A stretch of 64,000 nt of DNA from Bacteroidales bacterium (lineage in GTDB: Bacteria; Bacteroidota; Bacteroidia; Bacteroidales; UBA10428). The stretch is taken from positions 1 to 64,000 of the forward strand of contig JAFGOZ010000720.1 in NCBI GenBank assembly GCA_016926235.1, written 5' to 3'. The notes beneath the pieces were generated by a model, which searched no databases, had not been told where the DNA came from, and saw only the letters and a program-made list of their open reading frames with translations. The translations under genes and the position numbers were made by a program. Positions 36,161-46,518 of the stretch are shown here, piece after piece (position 1 is the stretch's first letter; every line of letters begins with the position of its first letter).

Positions 36161-38590
36161 ATGAGATTGGTGTTTAGTACAATGTGGTTTTTTATTATTA
36201 CTGCATGCTTGGCTCAAAAAGCAAATGTAAACATATACCATGGGGATTGGATTGACTTCAACAAAAATGGCAGAAAAGATATATACGAAGATACCACAAG
36301 AACCCTTGAAGAAAGGGTAGAGGATTTACTTTCACAAATGACAATGGAGGAAAAAACTTGCCAGATGGTTACTCTTTATGGTTACGGGAGGGTATTGCAG
36401 GATGAACTTCCAACGTCAGGATGGAAAAATGAACTTTGGAAGGATGGTATAGGAAATATTGATGAGATGCTCAATAACACCACATTTCGCCCTCAGACGC
36501 AAACAGAATATTCTTATCCCTATTCAAAACATGCTGAAGCCATTAATACAATACAAAAATGGTTTATTGAAGAAACACGACTGGGTATACCGGTCGATTT
36601 TACCATTGAAGGTATTCGCGGGCTTGCCCATGACAGGGCAACCTGTTTTCCGGCCAACATTGGAATGGGCAGCACCTGGGATAAGGATCTTTTATACGAG
36701 ATGGGTAAAATTATGGGCAGTGAAGCACATGTTTTGGGTTATACCAATATTTATGCCCCCATTCTTGACCTGGCACGTGATCAAAGGTGGGGTCGTACGG
36801 TCGAAACAATGGGTGAGGACCCGTTTCTTGTTGCTGAGTTAGGTGTACAAGTGGCTACAGGTATTCAGGAACAAGGCGTTGTTTCATCACCAAAACATTT
36901 TGCAGTTTACAGTATTCCAACTGGTGGCAGGGACGGGGATGTCAGGACCGACCCGCAGGTTACATTTCGTGAAATGCACAATATCAATTTATATCCGTTC
37001 GAGCAGGTTTTTTTAAGAGCTGGCGCTTTAGGGGTGATGAGTTCGTATAATGACTACGACGGTATACCCATATCAGGAAGCCATTACTTTTTAACGCAAT
37101 TATTACGCGACAAGTACAAATTTAAAGGTTACGTGGTGTCCGACAGCGATGCTATTGAGTATTTATATACGAAGCATAAAGTTGCTAAAGACTATAAAGA
37201 TGCTATAAAACAATGCCTGGACGCAGGCGTGAATATTCGCACGACCTTTACAATGCCCGATGTTTATGTTAAACCGCTTCGTGAACTTATAAATGACGAA
37301 GAAATTTCTATGGATTTAATAGATAAAAGGGTAAGGGAAATACTTTGGGTGAAATTTTACCTGGGGCTTTTTGATAACCCAATATTTGAAAATACAAATA
37401 GGGCTGATGAAGTTGTGCGTTCAGATAAACATATTGAAATGGCTAAAAAGGCATCCTACGAATCAATTGTTTTACTGAAAAATGAAAATAACGTATTACC
37501 TCTCGAAATTGAAAATTATAAAAAAGTTCTGGTCGTAGGACCAAATGCGGCAAGTACAGAACATGCGATGAGCCGTTACGGACCAAACAATGTGGAGATA
37601 ATAAGTGTACTTGATGGGATAAAAAGGAAACTCGAAGGGAAAACAGAGGTTACCTATGCAGAAGGTTGTTCAATCCAACCAGATAATATGCTTGATCTGG
37701 AGTTATACTATACACCACCCGAAGGTAAAGAAAAAGAACTGATTGACGAAGCCGTAAAACTGGCTAAGGAAACAGAATTAGCCATTTTCGTGCTGGGGAA
37801 TAACACTGGTACTGTGGGCGAAAGCAAATCAAGAACTTCATTGAATTTGCCCGGATACCAGGAAGACCTTCTTAAAGCTATTTATCATACAGGTAAACCG
37901 GTTATCCTGGTATTAATAAATGGAAGCCCGTTAACCATTAACTGGGCGGATAAATACATCCCGGCCATTGTAGAGGGCTGGTTTCCTGGAGAATTTGGTG
38001 GCGAAGCAATAGCAGATGTGCTATATGGCGATTATAATCCTGGTGGCAAATTACCGGTTACTTTTCCTAAAACAGTAGGCCAGATCCCGTTTACCTTTCC
38101 TTATAAGCCTTCAGCTCATGCCGGGCAGGGAAATGGACATTCAAGAGTAATTGAGGGCTTGTATCCCTTTGGATACGGACTGAGTTACACAACTTTTTTG
38201 TATTCAGATCTGGAAGTAAATGCAGATAATGAGGATGAAATAATAGTTACATGTAAAGTAAAAAATTCAGGGAAATATGAAGGTGACGAGGTGGTTCAAT
38301 TATATTTTAGTGACAGTGTTAGTAGCGTTACCGTTTATGAAAAGCAGCTAAGAGGATTTGAACGGGTGCATTTACAACCGGGAGAAGAAAGAATAGTAAA
38401 ATTTATTTTACTTCCCGAACATTTATCCTTGTTGAATAAGAATATGGAAAGGGTTGTTGAACCCGGGTTGTTTGAGATCTATGTAGGCAGTTCATCTAAA
38501 GACATCAGGTTACATCAGACCTTTGAGATAGAAAATAGTAAAAAAATATATAATGAAACTTTAGAGTATAACAATACTCATGGAATATAA
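36161..38590 (+). CDS. glycoside hydrolase family 3 (beta-glycosidase)
   Basis: This GH3 enzyme releases a terminal sugar from beta-linked oligosaccharides. The 809-residue protein has a signal peptide (about 1-18), the N-terminal (alpha/beta)8 barrel with SPKHFAVYS and the nucleophile Asp328 in VVSDSD (usual SDW, so the residue after Asp differs), the (alpha/beta)6 sandwich domain and a C-terminal fibronectin-type-III-like domain (from about 690). The length fits BglX-type family members. It is 21 bp upstream of the PL11 gene on the same strand. In this setting it probably acts on side chains or released oligosaccharides of rhamnogalacturonan; the sugar is not certain. Confidence 0.92.
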   Translation: MRLVFSTMWFFIITACLAQKANVNIYHGDWIDFNKNGRKDIYEDTTRTLEERVEDLLSQMTMEEKTCQMVTLYGYGRVLQDELPTSGWKNELWKDGIGNIDEMLNNTTFRPQTQTEYSYPYSKHAEAINTIQKWFIEETRLGIPVDFTIEGIRGLAHDRATCFPANIGMGSTWDKDLLYEMGKIMGSEAHVLGYTNIYAPILDLARDQRWGRTVETMGEDPFLVAELGVQVATGIQEQGVVSSPKHFAVYSIPTGGRDGDVRTDPQVTFREMHNINLYPFEQVFLRAGALGVMSSYNDYDGIPISGSHYFLTQLLRDKYKFKGYVVSDSDAIEYLYTKHKVAKDYKDAIKQCLDAGVNIRTTFTMPDVYVKPLRELINDEEISMDLIDKRVREILWVKFYLGLFDNPIFENTNRADEVVRSDKHIEMAKKASYESIVLLKNENNVLPLEIENYKKVLVVGPNAASTEHAMSRYGPNNVEIISVLDGIKRKLEGKTEVTYAEGCSIQPDNMLDLELYYTPPEGKEKELIDEAVKLAKETELAIFVLGNNTGTVGESKSRTSLNLPGYQEDLLKAIYHTGKPVILVLINGSPLTINWADKYIPAIVEGWFPGEFGGEAIADVLYGDYNPGGKLPVTFPKTVGQIPFTFPYKPSAHAGQGNGHSRVIEGLYPFGYGLSYTTFLYSDLEVNADNEDEIIVTCKVKNSGKYEGDEVVQLYFSDSVSSVTVYEKQLRGFERVHLQPGEERIVKFILLPEHLSLLNKNMERVVEPGLFEIYVGSSSKDIRLHQTFEIENSKKIYNETLEYNNTHGI

Positions 38591-38611
38591 ACCTATTAAT
38601 ATAAAACCAAG

Positions 38612-41600
38612 ATGATAAAAAAACTATTCGTATTAATTCTCTTGAGCCTTGTGGTTAATACATATGCTCAACGCAAAATGGAGAACCTGGGACGTGGACT
38701 GGTAGCTGTCAGGAAATCCAATAGCCAGGTTTTTTTAAGCTGGCGTATGCTGGGAACCGATTCTTCCGATATAAATTTCAATCTGTATCGTGACGGCTCT
38801 TTGATAACTTCCACAAGTGCCACGAACTATACCGATACAACAAGTGAGAACAGTTATTATTTTGTGCAATCGGTCAGTGGTGGTTTGGCTCGGGACACTT
38901 CAGAAACGGTGGGTGTTCAGTCAAAGGCTTATATTAGTGTCCCTTTGCAAGATATAGGCAATTATTACGTACATCTGGCATGGGTTGGAGATTTGGACGG
39001 TGATGGGGAGTATGATTTTGTTGTTGACAGGATGCCAAATGTTGCTGGTGAAACACCCAAAATAGAAGCATACAGGCGTGATGGGACTTTTCTATGGAGG
39101 GCAGATATGGGACCGGGTAGTATAAAAAATAGTGACGATTGGGATTGCGGACCCAGTGCTATAAGTAATGGCCATGGCGATAATATTACTGTTTATGATC
39201 TGGATAGTGACGGGAAATCAGAAGTAATCATTATCTCTGCCGACAGTGTTAAGTTTGGCGATGGGACGTATTTAACAGATGCAAACTGGCTGACCCAGTA
39301 TATTTCTGTTTTGGACGGTATAACAGGTAAAGAATTAGCCAGGGCCCCGGTACCAACTGATTATGCATCAGACGGGGCGCTTAATGGGCATTTTGGGATA
39401 ATGTACTGTGACAGTGCAAATCCGAGTTTTGTATTCAAGGCAAAGAACCGCCGGGCAGATGGAGGTTTTAATATGATGGTGGTTACATGGGATTATAAAG
39501 ATGGAGCATTAACCCAGCGTTGGAAATGGAATGCCGGCAGTACCAATGCACCCAGCTTTCACCAAATACGTATTATAGATGTTGATGGCGATGGCCGTGA
39601 CGAATTGTGCGATGGGGGTTATTTTTTAGATGATGATGGAACGTTTATGTATGCAGTACCGGGTGTGGTACATGGCGACCGGTTTCATATTACAGATTTT
39701 GATCCTGACCGTCCCGGGCTCGAAGGCTATTGCATTCAACAGGATAATCCGAGTGGGTTGGCATGGGTTTATTACGATGCCAAAGATGGCACTGTCATCC
39801 GGCAACAAGTTTTAGGAAGCCCGGCAGATTTAGCGCGTGGCACAGCCGCTGATGTTGACCCCAGGTATAAAGGCCTTGAGTTTTGGACATTTACAGATGG
39901 AATGTACACCGCCAAAAGTGAAGCGCCTATCTCATCCGGTTATCCCTGGCCTAATTTTAAAATATGGTGGGATGGAGATGTCCTCGCTGAACTTCTCAAT
40001 ACCGAAAATATAAGTAAATGGAATTATACCACTGGTTCAGAGTCCCGTCTGCTGAGTGCCGGCCATTATGGCGCTGTGGATTCCTGGCGTGATGCTGCCC
40101 AGTTTCATGGTGATATAATTGGTGATTGGAGGGAAGAGGTGCTTTTCGAAATGTGGGACCATTCAGAAATTATGATTTTTACTACTACAATTCCATCCGA
40201 CACGCGACTTTATACACTTCCACACAACCCTGGGTACAGGTCCTGTATGACCGTGAAAGGCTACCAGCAATCAAATCTGACAGATTATTATTTGGGCGAC
40301 AGCATGGCTGTGCCACCGGCACCAAACATAAGCATTGTTGTTGATACATCAACCAACGGTATTGATTTGCCACCTTTCAGGCCTCAGAACTTATTTGCGA
40401 AAGCAAAAAATGATACAATTGACCTTTCATGGAACAAAAATACCGATGATGACTTAGCAGGTTACAATATATACCGTTCTGTTGACACGAATATAAATTA
40501 TGTTAAACTGAATGATACTTTATTGACTGATAACTTTTACCAGGATACTGCAGTAATATACGAAACAACTTATTATTATACAGTTTCGGCTGTGGATGCA
40601 GATACGAATGAATCCTTTCCTTCGAATGAAGTCACAGTAACTCCGACGTTATATCCAACCCCTCCAAATGGATTGACTAGTAAGGATTTAGTAGATACTG
40701 TAATACTATCGTGGAATAAGCATGAAGCAACAAATGTTACAGGGTACCATGTTTATCGTTCAATGACGCAGGGCGAATCCTATACCAAAATTAACTCTGT
40801 TTTGGTTCAGGGTACGACGTACATTGATATGAATATTGAAAACGGGAAGATTTATTATTATGTTATTACCTGTATAAATGAGCTTGGGCTGGAATCTGAT
40901 TATTCGGATGAAGCAACAGCTATGCCAGGTGAACAAGATATATATGAAGCAGAAAATGCCGATTTCGGTGGTGGAGCCACACATGATTCGAATCATGATG
41001 GATTTAGCGGTACCGGGTTTATTAACTTTCCGTCAAGCGGTGGATATTGTGAATTTACAGGTATTTCAGGAGGTGAGACTGGAGGTGGTTTTACACTAAG
41101 ATACAGACATGCTCTGGGTAATACTGACCGCACAGGTACATTAACAATAAATGATACGACAAGAAACCTTACTATGGCAGGAACAGGAGACTGGACAAAT
41201 TGGCAAATAACGGATGTTCCAATTACATTGCTTTCCGGCTCTGGTAATGTGATCAGGTTTGCAAGTACAGGACAGGATTTTGGTAATTTAGATAAGATAA
41301 TATTGTTGCCATATAAAATAGTGTCTGTCAATGAACCATTGGTTTCAAGCTTATTCCAAAATTATCCGAATCCCTTCAGGTACGAAACAGTTATTCAGTA
41401 TAATCTGCCCCAATCAGGATTTGTTACCCTGCGTGTAATAGACATACTGGGGCATACTGTATCGGAAGGGGTTAAATACAGACAGTCAGCCGGACATTAT
41501 GAAGTGGTTTGGAATGGAACAGACGGAAATGGTAAATCCGTAAAAGGAGGAATTTATTTCTATGAATTGATAACTGAAGATTATAGGGTTGTTAAAAAGA

Positions 41601-41617
41601 TGATTATGATACGCTAA
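38612..41617 (+). CDS. PL11 rhamnogalacturonan lyase, modular, T9SS-exported
   Basis: Family PL11 lyases cleave the rhamnogalacturonan-I backbone by beta-elimination. The 1001-residue protein has a signal peptide (about 1-19), the PL11 eight-bladed beta-propeller (about 20-585, with Ca-binding GDLDGDGEYDF, DLDSDGKSE and DVDGDGRDE loops), two fibronectin-type-III modules (about 586-680 and 685-775), a CBM35-like domain (about 776-905, YEAENADFGG ... GYCEFTG) and a type IX sorting domain (about 910-1001). It should be a cell-surface endo-acting enzyme that provides oligosaccharides to the SusC/SusD pair downstream. A strong terminator follows. Confidence 0.93.
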   Translation: MIKKLFVLILLSLVVNTYAQRKMENLGRGLVAVRKSNSQVFLSWRMLGTDSSDINFNLYRDGSLITSTSATNYTDTTSENSYYFVQSVSGGLARDTSETVGVQSKAYISVPLQDIGNYYVHLAWVGDLDGDGEYDFVVDRMPNVAGETPKIEAYRRDGTFLWRADMGPGSIKNSDDWDCGPSAISNGHGDNITVYDLDSDGKSEVIIISADSVKFGDGTYLTDANWLTQYISVLDGITGKELARAPVPTDYASDGALNGHFGIMYCDSANPSFVFKAKNRRADGGFNMMVVTWDYKDGALTQRWKWNAGSTNAPSFHQIRIIDVDGDGRDELCDGGYFLDDDGTFMYAVPGVVHGDRFHITDFDPDRPGLEGYCIQQDNPSGLAWVYYDAKDGTVIRQQVLGSPADLARGTAADVDPRYKGLEFWTFTDGMYTAKSEAPISSGYPWPNFKIWWDGDVLAELLNTENISKWNYTTGSESRLLSAGHYGAVDSWRDAAQFHGDIIGDWREEVLFEMWDHSEIMIFTTTIPSDTRLYTLPHNPGYRSCMTVKGYQQSNLTDYYLGDSMAVPPAPNISIVVDTSTNGIDLPPFRPQNLFAKAKNDTIDLSWNKNTDDDLAGYNIYRSVDTNINYVKLNDTLLTDNFYQDTAVIYETTYYYTVSAVDADTNESFPSNEVTVTPTLYPTPPNGLTSKDLVDTVILSWNKHEATNVTGYHVYRSMTQGESYTKINSVLVQGTTYIDMNIENGKIYYYVITCINELGLESDYSDEATAMPGEQDIYEAENADFGGGATHDSNHDGFSGTGFINFPSSGGYCEFTGISGGETGGGFTLRYRHALGNTDRTGTLTINDTTRNLTMAGTGDWTNWQITDVPITLLSGSGNVIRFASTGQDFGNLDKIILLPYKIVSVNEPLVSSLFQNYPNPFRYETVIQYNLPQSGFVTLRVIDILGHTVSEGVKYRQSAGHYEVVWNGTDGNGKSVKGGIYFYELITEDYRVVKKMIMIR

Positions 41618-41667
41618 ATTGAGTTGGTACTAAAATATAGGGTTGATAGATTTTTTTAGCTATAGCG

Positions 41668-41711
41668 CCGGGTAGTAATGAACTCATAAAACTACCCGGT
41701 GTTTTATTTTA
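41668..41711 (+). terminator. terminator after the PL11 gene
   Basis: CCGGGTAGT (41668-41676) and ACTACCCGG (41691-41699) form a perfect 9-bp stem with a 14-base loop, followed on the plus strand by TGTTTTATTTT. It ends the GH3-PL11 transcript before the convergent regulator gene. Confidence 0.85.
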
Positions 41712-41719
41712 AATAAAAA

Positions 41720-44700
41720 TCAATTTCCATCTTTTAATAAATGAATGGATTTCATATATTGATTTGGTGTAACTCCATAGAATTTCTTAAAACACTTTCT
41801 AAAGTAAGAGATATCATTAAATCCTACCTGAATGTACAAATCCAGGTCAGAAATATTCTTTTCTTTTAAAATAAAAGCAGCTTTTTTTAACCTGTAGTTG
41901 ACTATAAAATCGTTAGGTGTTTGTCCGGTAAGTACTTTAATTTTCTTATATAACATATACTTAGTTATGCCCATAATGTCTATAAATTGAGGAATTCCAA
42001 AATTTGAATTACTAATATTTTCCTCCAATATCCTGTATGCCTTTTCAAGAAATTTTTCATCCATTGTTGAAAAGGAGATAGAATTTGGATTTATTTCAGC
42101 ACTTGCATTGTATATACGCTTAAGTTTTTTTCTGGATTCCAGGAGGTTTCTGATTACTGAGTTCAAGTATTTTACAGAAAATGGTTTGGTAATATATGCA
42201 TCAGCACCGGCATCAAGTCCTTCAATTTGTTCTTCAATATCTTCCATCGCAGTAAGTAAAATAACAGGGATATGACTGGTGTCTACTTCATTTTTCAATG
42301 CCCTGCATAAATCTAATCCATTCATATTCTGCATTTTTATGTCTGATATTACTAAATCAGGTTGAAAATTTTTAGCTTTCATTAGTCCTTCTTCACCATC
42401 GTTTGCTTCAATAAACTTATATTGTTTTGATAGTTGTTGGTGTAGGAGCTTCCGGAGTTCCATATCATCTTCAATATAAAGTATCAATTCTTTTTCACCG
42501 GTCTTATGTTCCACTTCCACTGGCATGTGAATCTCAGATTCATGTTCATTATTAACATATTGTATTGTTTTTAGCTGATATTCTTTGCTTGTTTTATTCT
42601 TTTCCTCTGGTTTAAGGAAAGACTCTCCAAATGGTAAATTAACATTGAAAGTAACTCCTTTATCTTTACCTGAGTCAAAATTTATTTCCCCTCTATGGAT
42701 GTCAACATAATATTTTGACAGACTTAAACCTATGCCTGAACCAAAAGTGCTTTCATCACCTTTGTAAAAACGGGTGAATATTTTTGCTGCTTTATCGTCA
42801 GGAATTGTGCTTCCTTCATTATTTACGGAAATAGTTAGTATTCTTTTGCTTTCTCCATGAATAGTTCCGTTTTGTTTGGACAAGCTTATGCAAACCTTTC
42901 CATCTTCGGGTTCAAATTTAAAAGCATTTGATAAAAGATTAAAAATAATATGTTCAAGCTTTTCTTTATCAAACCATGTAATTAAAGTAGGGAAAGGGAA
43001 GGATTGAATAAATTTAATCTTTTTCTTCTGTGCAAGAGAACTAAAACTGCCACACACTGACTTTAAAAACAAAATGATATCATCCTTTTCAGCATTTAGC
43101 GGCAGATTTCCGGTTTCAATCCTTCTAAGGGTGATAATGCGCCTGACCAATTGCATTAACCTTTTAATATTACTATTTATTATGGAGAGATAATGCTTTT
43201 TAATATCGTCGGTCTCAAACCGGTTTAATGTTTCAAGCGGCAGATTTATCAGTGTTAGAGAAGTTCCTATCTCATGCGATATGTCTGTAAAAAATTTTAT
43301 CCTGGTCTGGTTTATTTCAGCCTGCTTTTCTTTTTCTGCTTTTTCGAGAATGATCTGGTATTTTAGCCTTACCCTTGTTTTTATTACTTTCCTGACAAAT
43401 AATATTATAAAAAGCAATAACAATAAATATAAAATGTAAGCATATACTGTAAGCCAGGGAGGTTGGTTGATATGTATAAGAAGTGATGTGCCTTCATTTT
43501 TCATATATCCGTCGCTATTTGCTGCTTTTATAGAAAGATTATATTCTCCCGGTTTTAGGCCGACCAAATTTAAAAACCTCTGATTTCCTATATATATCCA
43601 TTCTTTTTCAATATTGCTCAATTTATAATAAAAACTTACTTTTTCACCAAAGTAATATTCTGGTGCGGTAAATTCCAATCCAATCGTATTTTGATTATAC
43701 TTAAGGTCAATGTTGTGAACAAACATAATCATATTGTCAATCACTGAATTGTCCTGAGCTACATCAATTTTTTTGTTATTTATAAAAATATCTGTAAAAA
43801 CAACTTCAGGAATAAAAGGATTTTCCCAAAATTTATCAGGGTTAAAATAAAGCAAACCATTGATACTTCCCGCATATATAATTCCATCACTGGATATAAC
43901 CATTGAATTCGGATTAAATTCTTTTCCTTTAATACCTTCTTCAAAATAGATGTTCTTAAATTTCTTTTTATCAGGCAGTAAACGGGCCAACCCACTATAT
44001 GTAGTTACCCAAATGATACCGTTCCTGTCTTCAATAATACCTGCGATATTATTGTCGGGTAAACCATCATTTGCGGTAAACAGGAAGGTTTGGTCCAGTG
44101 TGGGATTATAAAGAATAAGGCCGGCTCCGCCTGTTCCTGCCCAAATATTGCCTTTTGAGTCACTGTAGATAGTATTTATCCTCTTAATTTTATCTGCACC
44201 TCTTAAAGTGTCGGGAAGGGGACTTGTAAGTTTTAATGTATTTGAATTTGTGCCTAACAAACCATAATTAACTGTTCCGATAAAAATTCTTCCTGCCCTG
44301 TCTTCAATTATTTTTTTTGAAAAGTCTTCATGAAATATAAATCCCGTTTTATTTTCCGGGAAAAGATAAGTGCCGGATTCAGTAGCAAACCAAAAATTAT
44401 TTTTGCTATCCTGTAAAATATCAAAAACACCCAGATCATGAGGCAGTTGGATTTTCGGATACACTTTTTCCACAGGTACGAACCATTGTTTTATGTTATC
44501 ATATAAAACTATTCCGCCTTTATAAGAACAAATCCAGATGTACCCTTTATTATCCTGCCATATTTTTGTGATAATGGGATTAGTTATTGAAAATTCACCC
44601 AGTTCTTTTTCGCTAAACTGTTGAATGTATTTGTTTTGTAGATTATAAACTGTAATGCCCTGCCTTGTCCCGATCCATAGTTTATTGGTATTATCAGCCA

Positions 44701-45805
44701 ATAAACTCCTTATATTATTATTTATAAGACTGTTTTTATATGGTTGATGAAAAAGGAAGTTGAACCCTTTACTGTATAATGAGGTATAATCAATGCCACC
44801 CATATAAGATCCCAGCCAGAGTATCCCAAACTCATCATCTGCGTATATGGAATAGATTGTATTACTTGAAAGGCTGTTTTTTAAATCAGGAACATGATTT
44901 ATTTGTTTCCATTTTTTAGTTTCAGGACTTACCTCTATTAATCCGTTTCCATCAGTCCCAATAAGTATAGTATTATTTAATCCTTTGCTAAAACTGCTTA
45001 CAATAATGTTTTCAAAATCCTGATTGTGCTCATATTCCACAAATCTATCATTATTAGCATTATAATATAATACATAGCCATTTCGAAAGCATATCCAAAC
45101 CTTTTTATCTTCAGAAATTTCAATAAAGAAATTTCTTTGTAAGTCCTTTAGCTGACTTTCCAAATTATAGTATTCCCGTTTTTTAGTAAACGGATTATAA
45201 TGGATTACACCATTTTGGCTTGTAATCCACAAAGTATTATTATTATCAAAAACCAGATCATATAAACCGATAAAAGGGTATTGGTTTTCAATTGTGTCAA
45301 ATAAAAGGGTTATTTCATTAAATTTATATAATCCTGAAGCAGAACAAGCCCAGATATTATTGTCGCTATCTTTTATATAATTCCAGAATAGTTCTCTGAA
45401 AGGAATTACATAAAACCTATCTTTATATCTGTCAAAATACTCAATGGAATTGCTGGTTTGAATTAGTAAATTATCTTTTTTGTCACCAATTATAAAGTAT
45501 ATCAGATTATCGGAGATACTATTGGTGTCGTTAATATTATGCATATAATGATTGAAACTGACCCCGTCAAACCTGTTTAATCCCCTGCGTGTACCAAACC
45601 ACATAAAGTCTTTCTGGTCTTTATATATAGAGAAAACAGTGCTTTGTGAAAGTCCATCTTCAACCCATAGGTGTTTAAAAGAATAGTTAAGTTCCTGGGA
45701 ATTAACCATACATGCGAATATTATTCCAAGGAAAACTAAAAATGAGGATTTTATTTCAGGTAAAAATTTCATTATTCTATGCAAATTCCTGTGTAAATAT
45801 AACAA
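41720..45805 (-). CDS. hybrid two-component regulator (propeller sensor / kinase / AraC)
   Basis: These one-protein systems sense an oligosaccharide in the periplasm and activate the adjacent locus. The 1361-residue protein has an N-terminal signal/anchor, two-component regulator propeller repeats (about 40-690), a Y_Y_Y domain (about 705-765), a membrane helix (about 788-807), a HisKA domain with phospho-acceptor His844 (DISHEIG), an HATPase domain (about 945-1060), a receiver domain with Asp1155 (VISDIKM) and a C-terminal AraC-type DNA-binding domain (about 1255-1355). A start at the second ATG (45772) would give a better signal sequence. It probably controls SusC/SusD, GH3 and PL11. Confidence 0.95.
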   Translation of the reverse strand: MLYLHRNLHRIMKFLPEIKSSFLVFLGIIFACMVNSQELNYSFKHLWVEDGLSQSTVFSIYKDQKDFMWFGTRRGLNRFDGVSFNHYMHNINDTNSISDNLIYFIIGDKKDNLLIQTSNSIEYFDRYKDRFYVIPFRELFWNYIKDSDNNIWACSASGLYKFNEITLLFDTIENQYPFIGLYDLVFDNNNTLWITSQNGVIHYNPFTKKREYYNLESQLKDLQRNFFIEISEDKKVWICFRNGYVLYYNANNDRFVEYEHNQDFENIIVSSFSKGLNNTILIGTDGNGLIEVSPETKKWKQINHVPDLKNSLSSNTIYSIYADDEFGILWLGSYMGGIDYTSLYSKGFNFLFHQPYKNSLINNNIRSLLADNTNKLWIGTRQGITVYNLQNKYIQQFSEKELGEFSITNPIITKIWQDNKGYIWICSYKGGIVLYDNIKQWFVPVEKVYPKIQLPHDLGVFDILQDSKNNFWFATESGTYLFPENKTGFIFHEDFSKKIIEDRAGRIFIGTVNYGLLGTNSNTLKLTSPLPDTLRGADKIKRINTIYSDSKGNIWAGTGGAGLILYNPTLDQTFLFTANDGLPDNNIAGIIEDRNGIIWVTTYSGLARLLPDKKKFKNIYFEEGIKGKEFNPNSMVISSDGIIYAGSINGLLYFNPDKFWENPFIPEVVFTDIFINNKKIDVAQDNSVIDNMIMFVHNIDLKYNQNTIGLEFTAPEYYFGEKVSFYYKLSNIEKEWIYIGNQRFLNLVGLKPGEYNLSIKAANSDGYMKNEGTSLLIHINQPPWLTVYAYILYLLLLLFIILFVRKVIKTRVRLKYQIILEKAEKEKQAEINQTRIKFFTDISHEIGTSLTLINLPLETLNRFETDDIKKHYLSIINSNIKRLMQLVRRIITLRRIETGNLPLNAEKDDIILFLKSVCGSFSSLAQKKKIKFIQSFPFPTLITWFDKEKLEHIIFNLLSNAFKFEPEDGKVCISLSKQNGTIHGESKRILTISVNNEGSTIPDDKAAKIFTRFYKGDESTFGSGIGLSLSKYYVDIHRGEINFDSGKDKGVTFNVNLPFGESFLKPEEKNKTSKEYQLKTIQYVNNEHESEIHMPVEVEHKTGEKELILYIEDDMELRKLLHQQLSKQYKFIEANDGEEGLMKAKNFQPDLVISDIKMQNMNGLDLCRALKNEVDTSHIPVILLTAMEDIEEQIEGLDAGADAYITKPFSVKYLNSVIRNLLESRKKLKRIYNASAEINPNSISFSTMDEKFLEKAYRILEENISNSNFGIPQFIDIMGITKYMLYKKIKVLTGQTPNDFIVNYRLKKAAFILKEKNISDLDLYIQVGFNDISYFRKCFKKFYGVTPNQYMKSIHLLKDGN

Positions 45806-45877
45806 AAACAGTAAAATAACTGAATTTACATAGGATCAGTAAGAATAATGAATGGTAAGAATTTGAAATACATATTC

Positions 45878-46384
45878 TTAAATATTCACCACTACAGAAT
45901 AGTAGTTAATTGGTTTTAGAATATTTACGTTAACTTTTTTATTTCCGTGCAAGAACCATATTAATACAATCTCATCATCATTATAGTTTTCTTTCAGAGA
46001 ATCTCCATATGTGCTTTTCATTACATTTTTAAAATACTCATAAAAGTCAGGACTAAACTGGGTTATCTGCTCATTCTTAAAACTAACTGTCAATGAATAA
46101 CTCAGTTTTTCAAGTATGTTTTTGTTAAACTGCGGGTTGTTTAAACTACACGTAATTTTTGCATCAAAATTAGTATCTTTTACATATGTGGTTTTTTCAA
46201 AAGAGAATACACAGTTGGTAATTTCTCCTGACTTTGATCCCTCTGACAATTCTTTAAGAATTTTATCTTTTTCCCAACTTAAATTTATTTCCCAAAATGG
46301 ATCAGTCATTTCCTGTTTTTTACAACAATTCAAGAACCAGAATGACGATATTAGAATTACAAATAAAATGTTTTTTTTCTTCAT
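45878..46384 (-). CDS. hypothetical lipoprotein
   Basis: The 168-residue protein has a lipoprotein signal ending WFLNCC, with acylation at Cys20 or Cys21. The remainder is a mix of beta-type strands with no family I recognise (FEKTTYVKDTNFDAKI, SLNNPQFNKNILEKL). It lies between the regulator and SusD, on the same strand as both. The strand and spacing allow co-transcription with SusCD, but a MITE-like element separates it from SusD. A role in substrate binding is possible but unsupported. Confidence 0.65.
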   Translation of the reverse strand: MKKKNILFVILISSFWFLNCCKKQEMTDPFWEINLSWEKDKILKELSEGSKSGEITNCVFSFEKTTYVKDTNFDAKITCSLNNPQFNKNILEKLSYSLTVSFKNEQITQFSPDFYEYFKNVMKSTYGDSLKENYNDDEIVLIWFLHGNKKVNVNILKPINYYSVVVNI

Positions 46385-46408
46385 ATTCTATATTTTAGTT
46401 AATAGAAT

Positions 46409-46481
46409 AGGGTGTCTGAAAAGAATGTGTGTGAAGGATTTTATAAAACTGTTGGATATAATTATACATTTCAGACACCCT
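46409..46481. mobile_element. 73-bp MITE-like inverted-repeat element
   Basis: AGGGTGTCTGAAA (46409-46421) and TTTCAGACACCCT (46469-46481) are exact 13-bp inverted repeats around 47 bases that encode nothing. Terminal repeats of the GGGTGTCTGA type are found at the ends of some insertion sequences, so this is probably a miniature (non-autonomous) transposable element or solo remnant. No clear target-site duplication is seen. It lies between SusD and a lipoprotein gene, in an intergenic gap. Confidence 0.45.
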
Positions 46482-46518
46482 TAAACAAATAAACTTTACC
46501 TGATGATAATTACATCAA

